Shown: positions 32,985 to 43,250, counted from the stretch's first letter. The stretch: DNA of 64,000 nucleotides from DAOTWA01 sp963702935 (GCA_963702935.1 OY969772.1:4960001-5024000), one strand, 5' to 3'. Numbers and translations are program-made. The notes: generated by a model not told the origin, from the letters alone.

Positions 32985-33378
32985 TTTCGAATCCGTTCGT
33001 ACGTTGGGCGGCCCGTTCTGCCAGCAGGCGGATGTCATTCAAATCGAACGGCTTGGCGATGAACGCCTCAAACAGCCTGGTTCTCAATCCTTCACTGATC
33101 AATTTATCCTCCTGGTAGAAAAAGCCGGAGATGAGCACCACGCTGGTGCGAGGGCTGCGTTGGCCGATGAGGGCGGCCAGGGTCAGGCCATCCATGTCCG
33201 GGATCTTGGCGTCGACAAAGGCGATCGCGCAATGATATTCATCAAGATAGCTCAGGGCATCTTCCCCACTGTTTACGCTGGCAACGGTGAAGCCAATCGA
33301 ATTCAGGGCGATCTCGAAGGCCCAACACAAATCTTCCTCATCATCTACGACGAGAACGCGAGGCAGCTCACAGCTCAT
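32977..33378 (-). CDS. Single-domain response regulator
   Basis: The start at MSCELPRVLVVDDEED gives 133 residues: one receiver domain with D12/D13, phosphoacceptor D56 (AFVDAKIPDMDG) and the conserved Lys in FIAKPFDLNDI. No output domain follows. It begins one base after the kinase stop and overlaps the OmpR-type gene. It could relay phosphate or compete for it. A Ser/Thr before the Lys is seen at VVLISG. Confidence 0.88.
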   Translation of the reverse strand: MSCELPRVLVVDDEEDLCWAFEIALNSIGFTVASVNSGEDALSYLDEYHCAIAFVDAKIPDMDGLTLAALIGQRSPRTSVVLISGFFYQEDKLISEGLRTRLFEAFIAKPFDLNDIRLLAERAAQRTNGFENA

Positions 33379-33379
33379 G

Positions 33380-35851
33380 CTAAATTCCACTCCTTCCCGG
33401 CAGGCGGACGATGAAGGTGCTGCCCTTGCCCACCTGGCTTTGCACTTCGAGGGTGCCGTGGTGCTGGCGGATGATACTGTGGCTGATCGACAGCCCCAGC
33501 CCCACACCCTTGCCCACCGGCATGGTCGTAAAAAAAGGATCGAAGATCTTGGAGATATTCTCGGGAGAGATGCCAGACCCGGTATCGCTAAAACGGATCT
33601 CCACCTCCTGATAGGCATTGGTGCCCACCGTAATGGTCAGGGTTCCACCGCCTGACATCGAATTGCAGGCGTTCAGAATCAGGTTGATGAATACCTGCTG
33701 AAGCATCTCCTGGCTGCCGTAGACGTGGGGAAAGTCTGGCAGATTCTTGCGCTCCAGCACGACTTTTTGCAAGGTGATCTGCGGCGACAGGAGCGCCAGG
33801 GTCTCGTCCAGCATGGCGTGCAAGTCGATTTCTCTCTTCATGCGCACCCCTTCCGAACGGGTAAACTTCAACAGGTTTTCGATGATCAGAGACGCGCGTT
33901 GCGTGGCAATGGAGATCTTTTGCAGGCCCTGGTTGCGTAGCTGAACATCCTCGGGGCTCTCTTGCAACAATTGAGCGCTGGCAGAGATAATGCCCAAAGG
34001 ATTGCGCAGCTCGTGGGCGATGCCCCCGGCCATCACCCCCAGGGAAGCCATCTTGGCGGATTGGATCAATTGATCCTGCATCTGGCGGTTTTCTGTCAGG
34101 TCTCGGCCAACCGCCACAATGCCCACAACGGCGCCAACGTCATCGTTCATGGGCGAGCAGCTCCAGGCGATAGGCACTTCCTCGCCATCGGCGGTCAGCA
34201 AGCCGGCCTCGATGTGCTGGACATTGGCGCCATGCGCCAGTTTTTCCAGGATACCGTTCAAGGGCGATTGTTGTTCGGGAACGCACACTGAGATCCAGGA
34301 ATGGCCTTTCACCTGGTCGGCTTTGAGGCCGGAGGTCATCTCGGCGGCCCAATTCCAGGTAATGATCTGGCCGTGAGGGTCCATGGAGATGACCAGATCA
34401 TTGGCGCACTCTACCAGGCTGGCCAGGTGGCGCTCGATACGGCGCATCTCCTCTCCTAATTGCTCGCGCTCGGTCACGTCGTCCATCAAGATCATCACGT
34501 TCTCGACCTGTCCGGCCTCTGCGGTTTTGTGCGGGGATGAGTAGATGGGAATCAGCCGGTAATAATAAGTGCGGGAAGGCAGGTTGGGCGCGCGGTAAGC
34601 CACTTTGCCCCCATCGACCGCTCTTCCGGTGTGAAAAACCTCGTGGACGCGCTGGCTCAGACGAGTATATTCCAACAATACCTGGGGGAAAACGTCTTCC
34701 ACTTTGTGCCCCAGGACCGATTGAACATCTCGATGCATCTTTTCCAGGAAGTTGTGATTGGCCGATACGACCCGCAGCGAGTGATCGATCACCACCAGGC
34801 TGCTGGGAATGCTTTCTATGATGCGGGTGATGAAATGTTTCTGGCTCTCCAATTGAAGAGAGCTTTCCTGTAAAGCCAGCTCTAATTGCTTACGTTGGGT
34901 AATGTCGCGGGCGATGCTCCCGGACATATAACCATTCTCCGTGCGGATGCCGAAGAACGACATCTGAATATAACGCTGAGTGCCGTCAGAGAGCCGGATC
35001 CTGGTCTCCACCAGCTTGTCCAAGGACGACTGCAAGTCGACCGTGTACGGACTCTGATGGATGGCCTGATAATGCGCAAAATCGGCGATGAAATCCTCGT
35101 CATCGACGATCTGAAGGATGACTTCCCAGAGAGGAAAGCCCAGGACATCGACGCGGTCAAGGCCGGTTATTTTTACCGCAGCCCAATTCCACTCATTGAT
35201 CAACCCATTTTCATCCGCAAGGATGATGCCATCCTGGGATTGCTCGACGATGCTTCGGAATTTGAACTCACGATTATCGAGGTCTAGAATTTGCTCCGTC
35301 AACAGGCGGCAATTTTCTTCGGAGGCTTGCATCTGGAACAGGCAGGCAGTCAATCGTCGATCCAGATCCTCCCCGGTTTCACGCAGCCTGTCCAATTCCT
35401 GCCGGCTATCGCTGATTTCATGCAATCCCCACAATAGATTGGCGGGGCGGCCGGTGGAATCCGGGAGGGTGGTGACGGAAAGCGCGGCCCCTAAAACCCG
35501 TCCAGCTTGAGGTTGCAGCCGGGCTTTCCATTCCGGGGGCACGAGGGCCGGCGTCAGTGCGCCGTCCCGGGTGAGTGAATTGGCTTGAAGCTGCGCCTGT
35601 CGGCTGCGGAATTCTTCTCGGTCCTCCTCGGCAATGACGGAGGTGATGGACTTGCCCGCCAAATCCTCAAGGGGAAGGTCGAGCAAAGCCTGGGCAGCGC
35701 GGTTGGCTTCGCAGATGATCCCCTGCAAATCTGTTATCAGATAACTATCGGGCGCTAAGTTGAAAAATTCATGGTAGCGTTGAGAGAGGGCCTGTTTAAC
35801 TTGACGTGAAGTATCTACCGGGTTTTCCTGAGGAGGGTATTCTTCGCTCAT
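33380..35851 (-). CDS. Multi-PAS sensor histidine kinase
   Basis: The start at MSEEYPPQENP (AGGAG upstream) gives 823 residues. Four PAS domains follow each other (about 25-120, 195-320, 340-450 and 470-590), separated by helical linkers. The HisKA helix has GGIAHELRNPLGIISASAQL. The HATPase domain has NLILNACNSM, FSDTGSGI and GKGVGLGLSISHSII. There is no membrane helix, so signals are cytoplasmic: redox, light, gas or a small ligand. It is the first gene behind the c-di-GMP riboswitch and leads into the gas vesicle cluster. Confidence 0.93.
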   Translation of the reverse strand: MSEEYPPQENPVDTSRQVKQALSQRYHEFFNLAPDSYLITDLQGIICEANRAAQALLDLPLEDLAGKSITSVIAEEDREEFRSRQAQLQANSLTRDGALTPALVPPEWKARLQPQAGRVLGAALSVTTLPDSTGRPANLLWGLHEISDSRQELDRLRETGEDLDRRLTACLFQMQASEENCRLLTEQILDLDNREFKFRSIVEQSQDGIILADENGLINEWNWAAVKITGLDRVDVLGFPLWEVILQIVDDEDFIADFAHYQAIHQSPYTVDLQSSLDKLVETRIRLSDGTQRYIQMSFFGIRTENGYMSGSIARDITQRKQLELALQESSLQLESQKHFITRIIESIPSSLVVIDHSLRVVSANHNFLEKMHRDVQSVLGHKVEDVFPQVLLEYTRLSQRVHEVFHTGRAVDGGKVAYRAPNLPSRTYYYRLIPIYSSPHKTAEAGQVENVMILMDDVTEREQLGEEMRRIERHLASLVECANDLVISMDPHGQIITWNWAAEMTSGLKADQVKGHSWISVCVPEQQSPLNGILEKLAHGANVQHIEAGLLTADGEEVPIAWSCSPMNDDVGAVVGIVAVGRDLTENRQMQDQLIQSAKMASLGVMAGGIAHELRNPLGIISASAQLLQESPEDVQLRNQGLQKISIATQRASLIIENLLKFTRSEGVRMKREIDLHAMLDETLALLSPQITLQKVVLERKNLPDFPHVYGSQEMLQQVFINLILNACNSMSGGGTLTITVGTNAYQEVEIRFSDTGSGISPENISKIFDPFFTTMPVGKGVGLGLSISHSIIRQHHGTLEVQSQVGKGSTFIVRLPGRSGI

Positions 35852-36021
35852 CAAGCGTTTTTCTCCTGTCATTGGCTACGCTGAGGCTTGGGATGGCAGT
35901 CTCTTGTGTGATGCAGTGTACGGAGCAATTCAGTCTATGTACCCCCTTGGGCACGCTGATTGGTTCGCCCATCCCGGTGCGCTCCAACTGTGCGAGGCTC
36001 TGTGAGCCCCAGGAAACGGCG

Positions 36022-36062
36022 TTAAAAGAACCCTGGCAGCCGAACCGATCCTGCCAGGGAGT
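36022..36062 (-). terminator. Riboswitch-associated intrinsic terminator
   Basis: On the minus strand CCCTGGCAG pairs with CTGCCAGGG around an 11-base loop, followed by TTCTTTT. It starts 20 bases after the aptamer and lies in the leader of the sensor kinase gene, the usual place of an expression platform. Confidence 0.88.
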
Positions 36063-36077
36063 AAAAATCGGAGGGCG

Positions 36078-36165
36078 CTGAGGCAGCTCGGCGATCTTGC
36101 GGCGTTTTGCCGTTTAGACCCGTAACTTTGCGTCGCTGTCTTTCGACAGGTTTGCCGTTTCTTCG
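36078..36165 (-). promoter_or_regulatory. Cyclic di-GMP-I (GEMM-I) riboswitch aptamer
   Basis: On the minus strand the sequence follows the GEMM-I order: GGCAAACC (36149-36156), a four-base arm TGTC, the GAAA tetraloop, its partner GACA, and then GCGACGCAAAG (36126-36136). Next come the P3 segment with GGGTCTAAACGGC and the closing GATCGCCGAGCTGCC. These are the invariant blocks of the Vc2-type aptamer (GGCAAACC, GAAA, GACGCAAAG, CUAAA). An intrinsic terminator follows before the kinase gene. Ligand choice between c-di-GMP and the related cGAMP cannot be settled by eye. It should make transcription of the kinase/regulator/gvp genes depend on the second messenger. Confidence 0.87.
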
Positions 36166-36296
36166 CTATATTGAATTAGTAACCAGATTTCATACTAGCA
36201 CATTATTGCAGGATAGAGTTTTTTCAAAGTTGTAAGGACAGGATAGGCTACCCGCATAAACGACCAGCCGAAGGCAACTCTAAACCTCCGGCTGGC

Positions 36297-36462
36297 TCAT
36301 CCGCGCGCGATTCTTCCCTCCTGGCTCTCGCCGTCGGAAAGCAGCTCCCAACACCTATCGGGATTGGCAGCAAAATCGCCGGTGGCCAGGAGGACGCCCT
36401 TGTTGGCAACGAATTTCGTGTACTTCCCATCCGGCCCCTTGGCAATAAGTCTTACTAACCGT
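36297..36462 (-). pseudogene. Fragment of an FAD-dependent dehydrogenase
   Basis: A minus-strand frame reads LIAKGPDGKYTKFVANKGVL, then LATGDFAANPDRCWELLSDG. The 'K.GVLLATGDFAANP' pattern is that of fumarate reductase/3-ketosteroid dehydrogenase-type flavoproteins. No start, no FAD-binding N-terminus and no C-terminal part remain. The rest of the 36166-36521 gap shows no other coding signal. Confidence 0.6.
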
Positions 36463-36521
36463 AATGAGGAGCGGATTCATACCCCTGCTCTAATTAGGCG
36501 CGATGTATAATTAATTTTAGA

Positions 36522-39291
36522 ATGTCCGAGCCACTTCTCCTCACCAAGCTCTATATTCCCCCACCTCGGCCTAAAGTTGTCCTCCGTCCCCGCCTGATCG
36601 AGCGGTTGAACGAGGGCATGTACTGCAAACTGACCCTCATCTCTGCCCCCGCCGGTTTTGGTAAAACTACGCTGGTCAGCGAATGGGTTGCTGGTTGCCA
36701 GCGACCGGCCGCCTGGCTATCGCTGGACGAAGGGGATAACGACCCCACCCGCTTTCTGACGTACCTCGTCGCTGCGTTACAGACGATTGCGGCGAATATT
36801 GGGAAAGGGGTGTTGGCTATTCTCCAGTCCCCTCAGCCTCCGCCAACCGAATCGATTCTGACAACCCTGCTCAATGAAATCACCACCATTCCGGACAATT
36901 TCGTCCTGGTGCTGGATGATTACCATGTGATCGATTCCAAATCAGTTGATCAGGCCCTTGTCTTTCTGCTCGAGCACCTGCCGCCGCAGATGCATCTGGT
37001 CATCGCCACCCGGGAGGATCCACCTCTCCCCCTGGCCCGTTTGCGCGCCCGCGGCCAGTTGACCGAGCTGCGCGCCGCTGATCTGCGCTTTTACCCCTGC
37101 CGAAGCCGCCGAGTTTCTCAACCAGGTGATGGGCCTGAACCTATCAGCCGAAGATATCGCCGCATTGGAGACCCGTACCGAAGGCTGGATTGCCGGCCTG
37201 CAGTTGGCCGCGATCTCAATGCAGGGACATTCAGACACTATCAGTTTCATCAAATCTTTCACCGGCAGCCACCATTTCGTGCTGGACTATCTGGTGGAAG
37301 AAGTCCTGCAACAGCAGTCCGAAAGCATTCAGACTTTTCTGCTGCGCACTTCAATCCTTGACCGCCTGTGCGGCCCGCTGTGTGACGCTGTTTTAGGTTC
37401 TCCTTCTGTTTGTGGGCAGGAAACCCTGGAATATCTCGAACACGGCAACCTGTTCATCATCCCCCTGGACAACGAGCGGCGCTGGTATCGCTATCACCAC
37501 CTTTTTGCCGATGTTCTTCGGATGCATTTGATGGCGGAGCAACCTGATCAGGTGTCTGCCCTGCACCGGCGCGCGAGCGAGTGGTACGAGCACAATGGTT
37601 CGGCGGCCGATGCGATCCGCCACGCGCTGGCGGCAAAGGATTTCGAGCGAGCGGCGATCTTGATCGAATTGGCAGTACCAGAAATGCGCAGGAATAGACA
37701 GGAAGCCACGGTCACGGAGCTTGGCTGGCTAAAGGCGCTACCCGACGAGTTGGTCCACTTCAGGCCGGTTCTCAGCGTTGCCTATGCTTACGCATTATTT
37801 AGTGGCGGAGAGCTAGAGGCCGTTGAGTCTCGACTGCGGGACGCCGAACGGTGGCTGGACACGACGGCCGACATGCGTGAGCGACCGGAATCCCCAGCGG
37901 CGGGGATGGTCGTCGTGGACGAAGAGGAATTTCGCCGTGTGCCAGGTATGATCGCCCTTCTCCGTGCCGCACAGGCTCTGGCCCGGGGCGATATGCCCGA
38001 GGCCGTGAAAAACGCTCGACGGGTGCTCGCTCTCGCACCTGAGGACGCCCATCTGATGCTCGGTGGGGCAGCCTCGACTCTGGGGCTCGCCGCATGGGCG
38101 AGCGGGGATCTCGAGACCGCCCGCCGGATGACTGCCGATGGCATGGCGAATGTGCGGCAAGCCGGGTACATCTCTCCCGCCATCGGCGGCGCCATCGTCC
38201 TGGCGGATATACAGATTGCGCAAGGTTGTCTCCGCGAGGCCATGACCACCTATGAGCGGGCATTGCAGTGGGCGACGGCGCCGGGCGCGCCAGTCCTGCG
38301 GGGAGCGGCAGATATGTACGTGGGCATGAGCGACCTTTACCGTGAGCATGACGATCTGAAGACCGCCACTCAGTACCTGCTCACAAGCCAGGCTCTGGGT
38401 GAGCTTGCTGGGTTACCGCAAAACCCGTATCGCTGGTGCGCTGCGATGGCGCGCATCAGGGCGGCCCAGGGCGATCTGGATGGCGCGCTCAACCTGCTCG
38501 ACAAGGCCGAGCGCCTGTACAACAGCAACTTTTCCCCCAATGTGCGCCCGGTGGCGACGCGGAAGACACGGGTGTGGATAGCCCAGGGTCGCCTGGGTGA
38601 AGCCCTGGGTTGGGCGCATGAGCAGGGACTGTCCGCTGAAAACGAACTTAGCTACCTGCACGAGTTCGATCACATCACTCTGGCCAGGGTGCTCCTGGTC
38701 CGGTATCAGAACGGCTGTGCGGACCGCTCCATTCTTGAGGCCATGGGGCTGCTGGAGCGCCTCCTGAAAGCAGCGGAAGAAGGTGGGAGGACAGGCAGCG
38801 TGATCGAAATCCTGGTATTGCAGGCGATTGCTTATCACGCACAAGGTGACCTCCCCGCTGCTCTCCTGCCTTTGCAGCGTGCGCTTGCGTTGGCCGAGCC
38901 GGAGGGCTACGTCCGCATGTTCCTTGACGAAGGCTCAAGCATGATGCAACTGCTTCGCGAAGCTTCCGCACGTGAAATCATGCCAGACTATACAGACAAG
39001 CTGCTGGCAGCATTTGAAGCGGAGCAAAAGAGAAGCGCGGGCGAGTCTCCTATCCCCGACTGGCAGAGCCAATCGTCCACCGCAACGCAGCCTTTGATCG
39101 AATCGCTTAGCCAGCGTGAGCTGGAAGTTCTCCGATTGTTCAAAACCGAGCTTTCTGGGCCGGAAATAGCCCATGAACTCGTGATCTCCTTAAGCACTGT
39201 CCGCACACATACCAAGCGCATCTACAGTAAACTCAATGTGAATAATCGCCGGGCGGCCGTCAAACGGGCGGCAGAGCTGAATTTGATATAA
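36522..39291 (+). CDS. MalT/LuxR-type ATPase regulator, frameshifted
   Basis: The N-terminal part (MSEPLLLTKLYIPPPRPKVV) has a STAND-type ATPase: PAGFGKTTL near residue 45 and LVLDDYHVID near 130. A run of four T (37089-37092) shifts the frame. With one T removed, the protein continues as FTPAEAAEFLNQVMGLN and goes to the stop at 39291, about 922 residues in all. The middle is a TPR-like helical sensor region and the end is a LuxR helix-turn-helix (LSQRELEVLRLFKTELSGPE and so on). Such regulators bind an inducer and activate nearby genes. The target may be the small operon downstream. The shift may be a sequencing indel. Confidence 0.85.
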
Positions 39292-39327
39292 CCACACAAT
39301 AGCGTTGCCCGAGCAGGCATCCTCTTG

Positions 39328-39360
39328 GCCCTGCCAGTTTATCTGGCAGGGCTTTTCTTT
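39328..39360 (+). terminator. Terminator of the MalT-like regulator gene
   Basis: GCCCTGCCAG and its complement form a 10-base stem with a five-base loop, followed by TTTTCTTT, 37 bases after the stop. Confidence 0.9.
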
Positions 39361-39508
39361 GCCTTTCATCCCCTCCCAAATATCCCCACATAAATCCCCA
39401 CACATGAGGACGACACCTCCCCACATTAAATTGTATATTGTGGCCGAAGACAAGGACGAACGCAATGGTATGGAGATTCATCCATGAGAAGAATGTAGGA
39501 GTCGCAGC

Positions 39509-39802
39509 GTGAGTAAAACAAGTGCACCACCTGAGGATCCGTACGAGCCAGGATCTTATGAAATTCGCATCAAAGGGCACCTCGATAAACGTTGGGCCGC
39601 CTGGTTTGAGGGTCTGACCATTACTCTGGAAGGCAATGGCGACACGCTTTTAACTGGTCCGGTAATCGACCAGGCTGCATTGCATGGATTGCTTAAAAAG
39701 GTGCGTGATCTGGGAATGCCGTTGGTCTCAGTCAGCCCTCGCGAACACGGCCCCTCGACGACGCTCGGGACAGGCCAGACAGATCAGTCAGACGTCAAAT
39801 AG
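39509..39802 (+). CDS. Hypothetical 97-residue protein
   Basis: The GTG start has AGGAG seven bases upstream. The core IRIKGHLDKRWAAWFEGLTI followed by GPVIDQAALHGLLKKVRDLG resembles a short conserved protein often found near transcription regulators in Chloroflexota; the fold looks like a small beta-alpha domain. No enzyme motif is present. The C-terminus (STTLGTGQTDQSDVK) is polar. It is followed by the DUF4386 gene with a 47-base gap. Confidence 0.65.
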   Translation: MSKTSAPPEDPYEPGSYEIRIKGHLDKRWAAWFEGLTITLEGNGDTLLTGPVIDQAALHGLLKKVRDLGMPLVSVSPREHGPSTTLGTGQTDQSDVK

Positions 39803-39849
39803 TAAATGGATACAAACGGTTGACTAGCGATTAAAAAAGGAGAAACAAA

Positions 39850-40551
39850 ATGAATTCAACTCGAAAGATTGCCGTGCTTACGGGCGTGATTTTCATCATT
39901 GCGACCGTCACAGGTCCACTGCTGGCTACGCCGCTCACACCGGATCTGGCCAGTACGGATTACCTCGCCTGGGTCTCTGCACATACGAACCAGGCGGCCG
40001 GAGGAGTGTTACTCTGGATTATCAGCGCCTTTACAGGTGGCGGCATCGCCATCGCGATGTATCCGGTCCTGAAGGCGCGGAACGCGGGTCTCGCCCTCGG
40101 ATCCGTTATCTTCAGGACTATTGAGGCGGCCTTTTACCTGGTCGGCGTGGTGAGCCGGCTGTCGTTGCTGACACTCGGCGAGCAGTTCACAACCGCGGCA
40201 ACTGCCGATCGTACGTTGCTTCAGGCTATCGGCAACTTGTTGGTGAGCGTACACGACCACGCCGCCCTGGTGGCAGTGTTCGCCTTCTGCGTGGGTGCAT
40301 TTATGTACTACTACCTGCTCTTCCAATCACGGCTCATACCCCGCTGGCTGTCGGGCTTCGGTATCGTCGCGATCATCCTGATGATGGCGGCCTGCGTGCT
40401 GGCCTTGTTCAGCGGGAACCGTATTACCAGCTACATTCCCCTGGCGGCTCCTATCGGCGTGCAGGAGATGGTCCTGGGGGTTTGGCTGATCGTTAAAGGA
40501 TTCAATCCGTATGCAATCGCTTCTGGGTTTGCCAAAGTCGATATGAATTAA
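39850..40551 (+). CDS. DUF4386 family membrane protein
   Basis: The 233-residue protein has six hydrophobic helices. The first (KIAVLTGVIFIIATVTGPLL) and the pattern RTIEAAFYLVGVVSRLSLL with RLIPRWLSGFG are those of DUF4386 proteins. Their function is unknown. AAGGAG precedes the ATG. The gene lies ahead of another membrane protein and an oxidoreductase on the same strand, so an operon is likely. Confidence 0.85.
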   Translation: MNSTRKIAVLTGVIFIIATVTGPLLATPLTPDLASTDYLAWVSAHTNQAAGGVLLWIISAFTGGGIAIAMYPVLKARNAGLALGSVIFRTIEAAFYLVGVVSRLSLLTLGEQFTTAATADRTLLQAIGNLLVSVHDHAALVAVFAFCVGAFMYYYLLFQSRLIPRWLSGFGIVAIILMMAACVLALFSGNRITSYIPLAAPIGVQEMVLGVWLIVKGFNPYAIASGFAKVDMN

Positions 40552-40587
40552 GGAGATAAAAAATGATAAACAAAGGAGAAGAAAAAG

Positions 40588-41025
40588 ATGATCCAATCAA
40601 AAGAAATATGGGGAAAGGCGCCAATATTGGCGTTAGCGGGAGGCTTAGCCTTTTGGGTAGCTAACTTCGCAATTTCCCTGACTCCCATCGCTGCGGAGTA
40701 TAGAGCTGCTCTTTTAATTTCTTATTTTCCAATGCTGCTCGAGTCTTTGCTTGGTGGCCTGATTATCGGATTCTGCGTCAGCTATTTCCTGCTTCGTTTC
40801 TTTGACAAGATTCCAACGAAGAATCCAATTTTAAAATCCGTAATACTAAGCTTCATCATCCTCATCATCGTCACGATCCTGATCGAAGTCACTGCCAAAT
40901 TTCTAACGCCAACGAATGATGCCTTGCGATACTTCTTCATAGCCGCAATTTTTAACGCCATCAGGATTCTCGCTCTTGGAATCAGTATGGTCTATCTATA
41001 CGATAAGCTCAATGGAGGCGCGTGA
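40588..41025 (+). CDS. Four-helix membrane protein
   Basis: The 145-residue protein has four hydrophobic helices (about 10-30, 40-65, 82-105 and 115-140) and few polar loops (DKIPTKNP). An AAAGGAGAAG lies upstream. I do not recognise the family. Its stop overlaps the start of the following oxidoreductase gene, so the genes are translationally coupled. Confidence 0.65.
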   Translation: MIQSKEIWGKAPILALAGGLAFWVANFAISLTPIAAEYRAALLISYFPMLLESLLGGLIIGFCVSYFLLRFFDKIPTKNPILKSVILSFIILIIVTILIEVTAKFLTPTNDALRYFFIAAIFNAIRILALGISMVYLYDKLNGGA

Positions 41026-41027
41026 TA

Positions 41028-42005
41028 ATGAAAGCGATTGTCTGTCCAAAATACGGTTCACCCGATGTTCTTCAACTCCAAGAGGTTGCAAAACCCGCTC
41101 CGAAGGATGATGAAGTACTGATTAGAATTCATGCGGCCTCCATTAATTCCCGCGATTGGCGCCTGATGAGAGCAAACCCGTTCTTTATCCGCCTGGCGCC
41201 GGGAGGTCTTCTGCAGCCTAAAAACAAGATATTGGGGGCTGATCTAGCCGGGCGGGTTGAGGCGATTGGCAGGCACGTCAAGCAGTTTAAGCCAGACGAT
41301 GAAGTTTTCGGGTACTTACCCAGTGCAACCGGTCGCGGCACTTTCGCCGAGTATGTATGCGCCAATGAAAAAGCAGTCACCCTGAAACCCGCCAACCTGA
41401 CGTTCGAACAGGCCGCAGCCGTACCTGAAGCGGCGATGACCGCCTTGCAGGGTTTGCGCGATAAGGGAAACATTCAGCCAGGACAAAAGGTTTTGATTAA
41501 TGGCGCCTCTGGTGGTGTCGGAACGTTTGCCGTGCAGGTCGCCAAAGCGTTTGGGGCTGAAGTCACCGCGGTGTGCAGTACGAGGAACCTGGAAATGGTG
41601 CGCTCCCTTGGAGCAAATCACGTCATCGATTACAAGGTGGAAGACTTCACCCAAAACGGGCAACAGTACGACCTGATCCTAGCCGTGAACGGATATCATC
41701 CGATCTCAGATTATCTGCGCGCATTAAACGCTGAGGGAACCTATGTCGTCGCTGGAGGTTCCATGGCTCAACTTTTCCAGGCGGCGAGCAATGGGAAAAG
41801 AATTTCCAAGACGGGGAACCAGGAAATAGTTGTCCTTTCGCTGGTGCAAAATCAAAAGGATCTGGTCCTAATAAAAGAATTCCTTGAATCCGGGAAAATC
41901 ATGCCGGTTATCGATGGATGTTACCCGTTAAGTAAAACCCCTGAAGCTTTCTGGTATTTTGAGAAGGTACATCCCAAGGGGAAAGTCATCCTAAGGGTGG
42001 GCTGA
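41028..42005 (+). CDS. Medium-chain NAD(P)-dependent quinone oxidoreductase-like enzyme
   Basis: The MDR fold is clear: MKAIVCPKYGSPDVLQLQEV at the start, AGRVEAIGRHVKQFKPDDEV, the Rossmann signature VLINGASGGVGTFAVQVAKA and the LGANHVIDYK strand. The zinc-binding cysteines of alcohol dehydrogenases are absent. This fits zeta-crystallin/QOR-like reductases that use NADPH to reduce quinones or enones. ATG at 41028 is chosen; a GTG two codons earlier overlaps the previous stop. It ends the plus-strand operon. Confidence 0.88.
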   Translation: MKAIVCPKYGSPDVLQLQEVAKPAPKDDEVLIRIHAASINSRDWRLMRANPFFIRLAPGGLLQPKNKILGADLAGRVEAIGRHVKQFKPDDEVFGYLPSATGRGTFAEYVCANEKAVTLKPANLTFEQAAAVPEAAMTALQGLRDKGNIQPGQKVLINGASGGVGTFAVQVAKAFGAEVTAVCSTRNLEMVRSLGANHVIDYKVEDFTQNGQQYDLILAVNGYHPISDYLRALNAEGTYVVAGGSMAQLFQAASNGKRISKTGNQEIVVLSLVQNQKDLVLIKEFLESGKIMPVIDGCYPLSKTPEAFWYFEKVHPKGKVILRVG

Positions 42006-42175
42006 TCATCTATGTAATACAACCAATGGTTGAGTGTGTATTCGTAGGAGGTAACTGTGCGTTGGTTTAACCTCTCCGATGTTTCGAATTTCAGGAAACC
42101 GTCGATGGTTTTGAAATTGATAACAAAGTATCCCTGTCGGTTAAGTCCGTCGTTCGATTTTCCGGAGCGCTTTCT

Positions 42176-43243
42176 TCAGCCCACGGCTGCCAGGATCGCC
42201 TGGGCAATATCCTCGGGGGTCACGCCTGGAGACTGGATCTCCATTTGACGGTAAATGCCTTGAATGCGTGCCTCCAGAGGATCTGGCTGGACTTCAGCTC
42301 CTTGGAGCGCTTGCTCCAAAGCGCCCAGGGAATGGGCTGGCAAGATGGTAAAGTCACCTGAAATGACCAGGTCATCGATACGTTCTGAATGGAGACGGGC
42401 TGTGACCCGGATTAAGCCTCCGGGGGCTTTATAGGCCTTTTCTACGACCTGCACGTCCTGGTGGATCTTTATCCCTGACCGATGAAGCCCCCCTTTTTGA
42501 GACAGCCATTCATCTGAAACAAACTGCTCATCCAGCTTAGACGCGATGGCCTCTTCCTCTGGCGCCCATTGACCTGGCTGGACGTCGGCTTGCAGCACCT
42601 CGGCGCATTTCTGTACGTACAAATCTGTGACCGCCTTGCGGTCGGGGAGTCGACCCAGCAGCTCGCGCAAGGTGACCATGTATTGCTCCAGGCTTTCAAA
42701 CACTTTGTCGCGCATCTTCTCAGAAGGAACCTTCAATACCCGGGCCATGGTGGCCTTATCGAAATCGAACATCAGGCTGCCTACGACGACTTCACTCGCC
42801 CCAATCTGAGCCGCTCCGGTTCCACAGATCTTCTTGCCATTGACGTGAATATCGTTGATCGGGCGGTAATAAGCTTCGATCCCCATCTCCCGGTAGGTCT
42901 CTACCAACGGACGCGCATACAGGGCAAAACGCTCCTCCACAGAACGCGGTAAGCTATCGCCATGGAAAACCCACTGGATGAAAACCTGACCGTTATCCAG
43001 ATAGACGGCGCCGCCGCCCACCTCCCGGCGGATGATCGGCAGCCCGTGGGCGCGGCAGTAATCCAGATCGACTTCCTTCTCCAGCTCCTGGTGGTACCCA
43101 ATGCTCACGTAAGGCTGGCTGGGGCTGACTACGATCAGGGTATCCGGAGTTTCCTCGCGCAAGGCGCGTGCAGCCGCGTGATAAACTGTCTGAGAACGCA
43201 CGGCGGGCACATCCCCGAGATTTAGCAGGCGTATCTTCTTCAT
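42176..43243 (-). CDS. Lipoate-protein ligase (LplA-like)
   Basis: The start at MKKIRLLNLGDVP (GGAGT upstream) gives 355 residues. The lipoate-binding RRxxGGG region appears as IIRREVGGGAVYLDNGQVF, and the catalytic Lys lies in DIHVNGKKICGTGAAQ. A C-terminal accessory domain (about 260-355) is present, as in E. coli LplA. The enzyme adenylates lipoate and attaches it to a lysine of a carrier protein. The GcvH-like carrier at 45881-46324 in the same operon is the obvious partner, so this looks like a dedicated ligase. Confidence 0.9.
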   Translation of the reverse strand: MKKIRLLNLGDVPAVRSQTVYHAAARALREETPDTLIVVSPSQPYVSIGYHQELEKEVDLDYCRAHGLPIIRREVGGGAVYLDNGQVFIQWVFHGDSLPRSVEERFALYARPLVETYREMGIEAYYRPINDIHVNGKKICGTGAAQIGASEVVVGSLMFDFDKATMARVLKVPSEKMRDKVFESLEQYMVTLRELLGRLPDRKAVTDLYVQKCAEVLQADVQPGQWAPEEEAIASKLDEQFVSDEWLSQKGGLHRSGIKIHQDVQVVEKAYKAPGGLIRVTARLHSERIDDLVISGDFTILPAHSLGALEQALQGAEVQPDPLEARIQGIYRQMEIQSPGVTPEDIAQAILAAVG

Positions 43244-43250
43244 GGTATGC

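Noticed and set aside
42057..42248. Plus-strand ORF with a good AGGAGG before a GTG start
   Set aside because: It runs antisense into the end of the lipoate ligase gene and its sequence changes character there. Only about 40 codons are free, and no family is visible.
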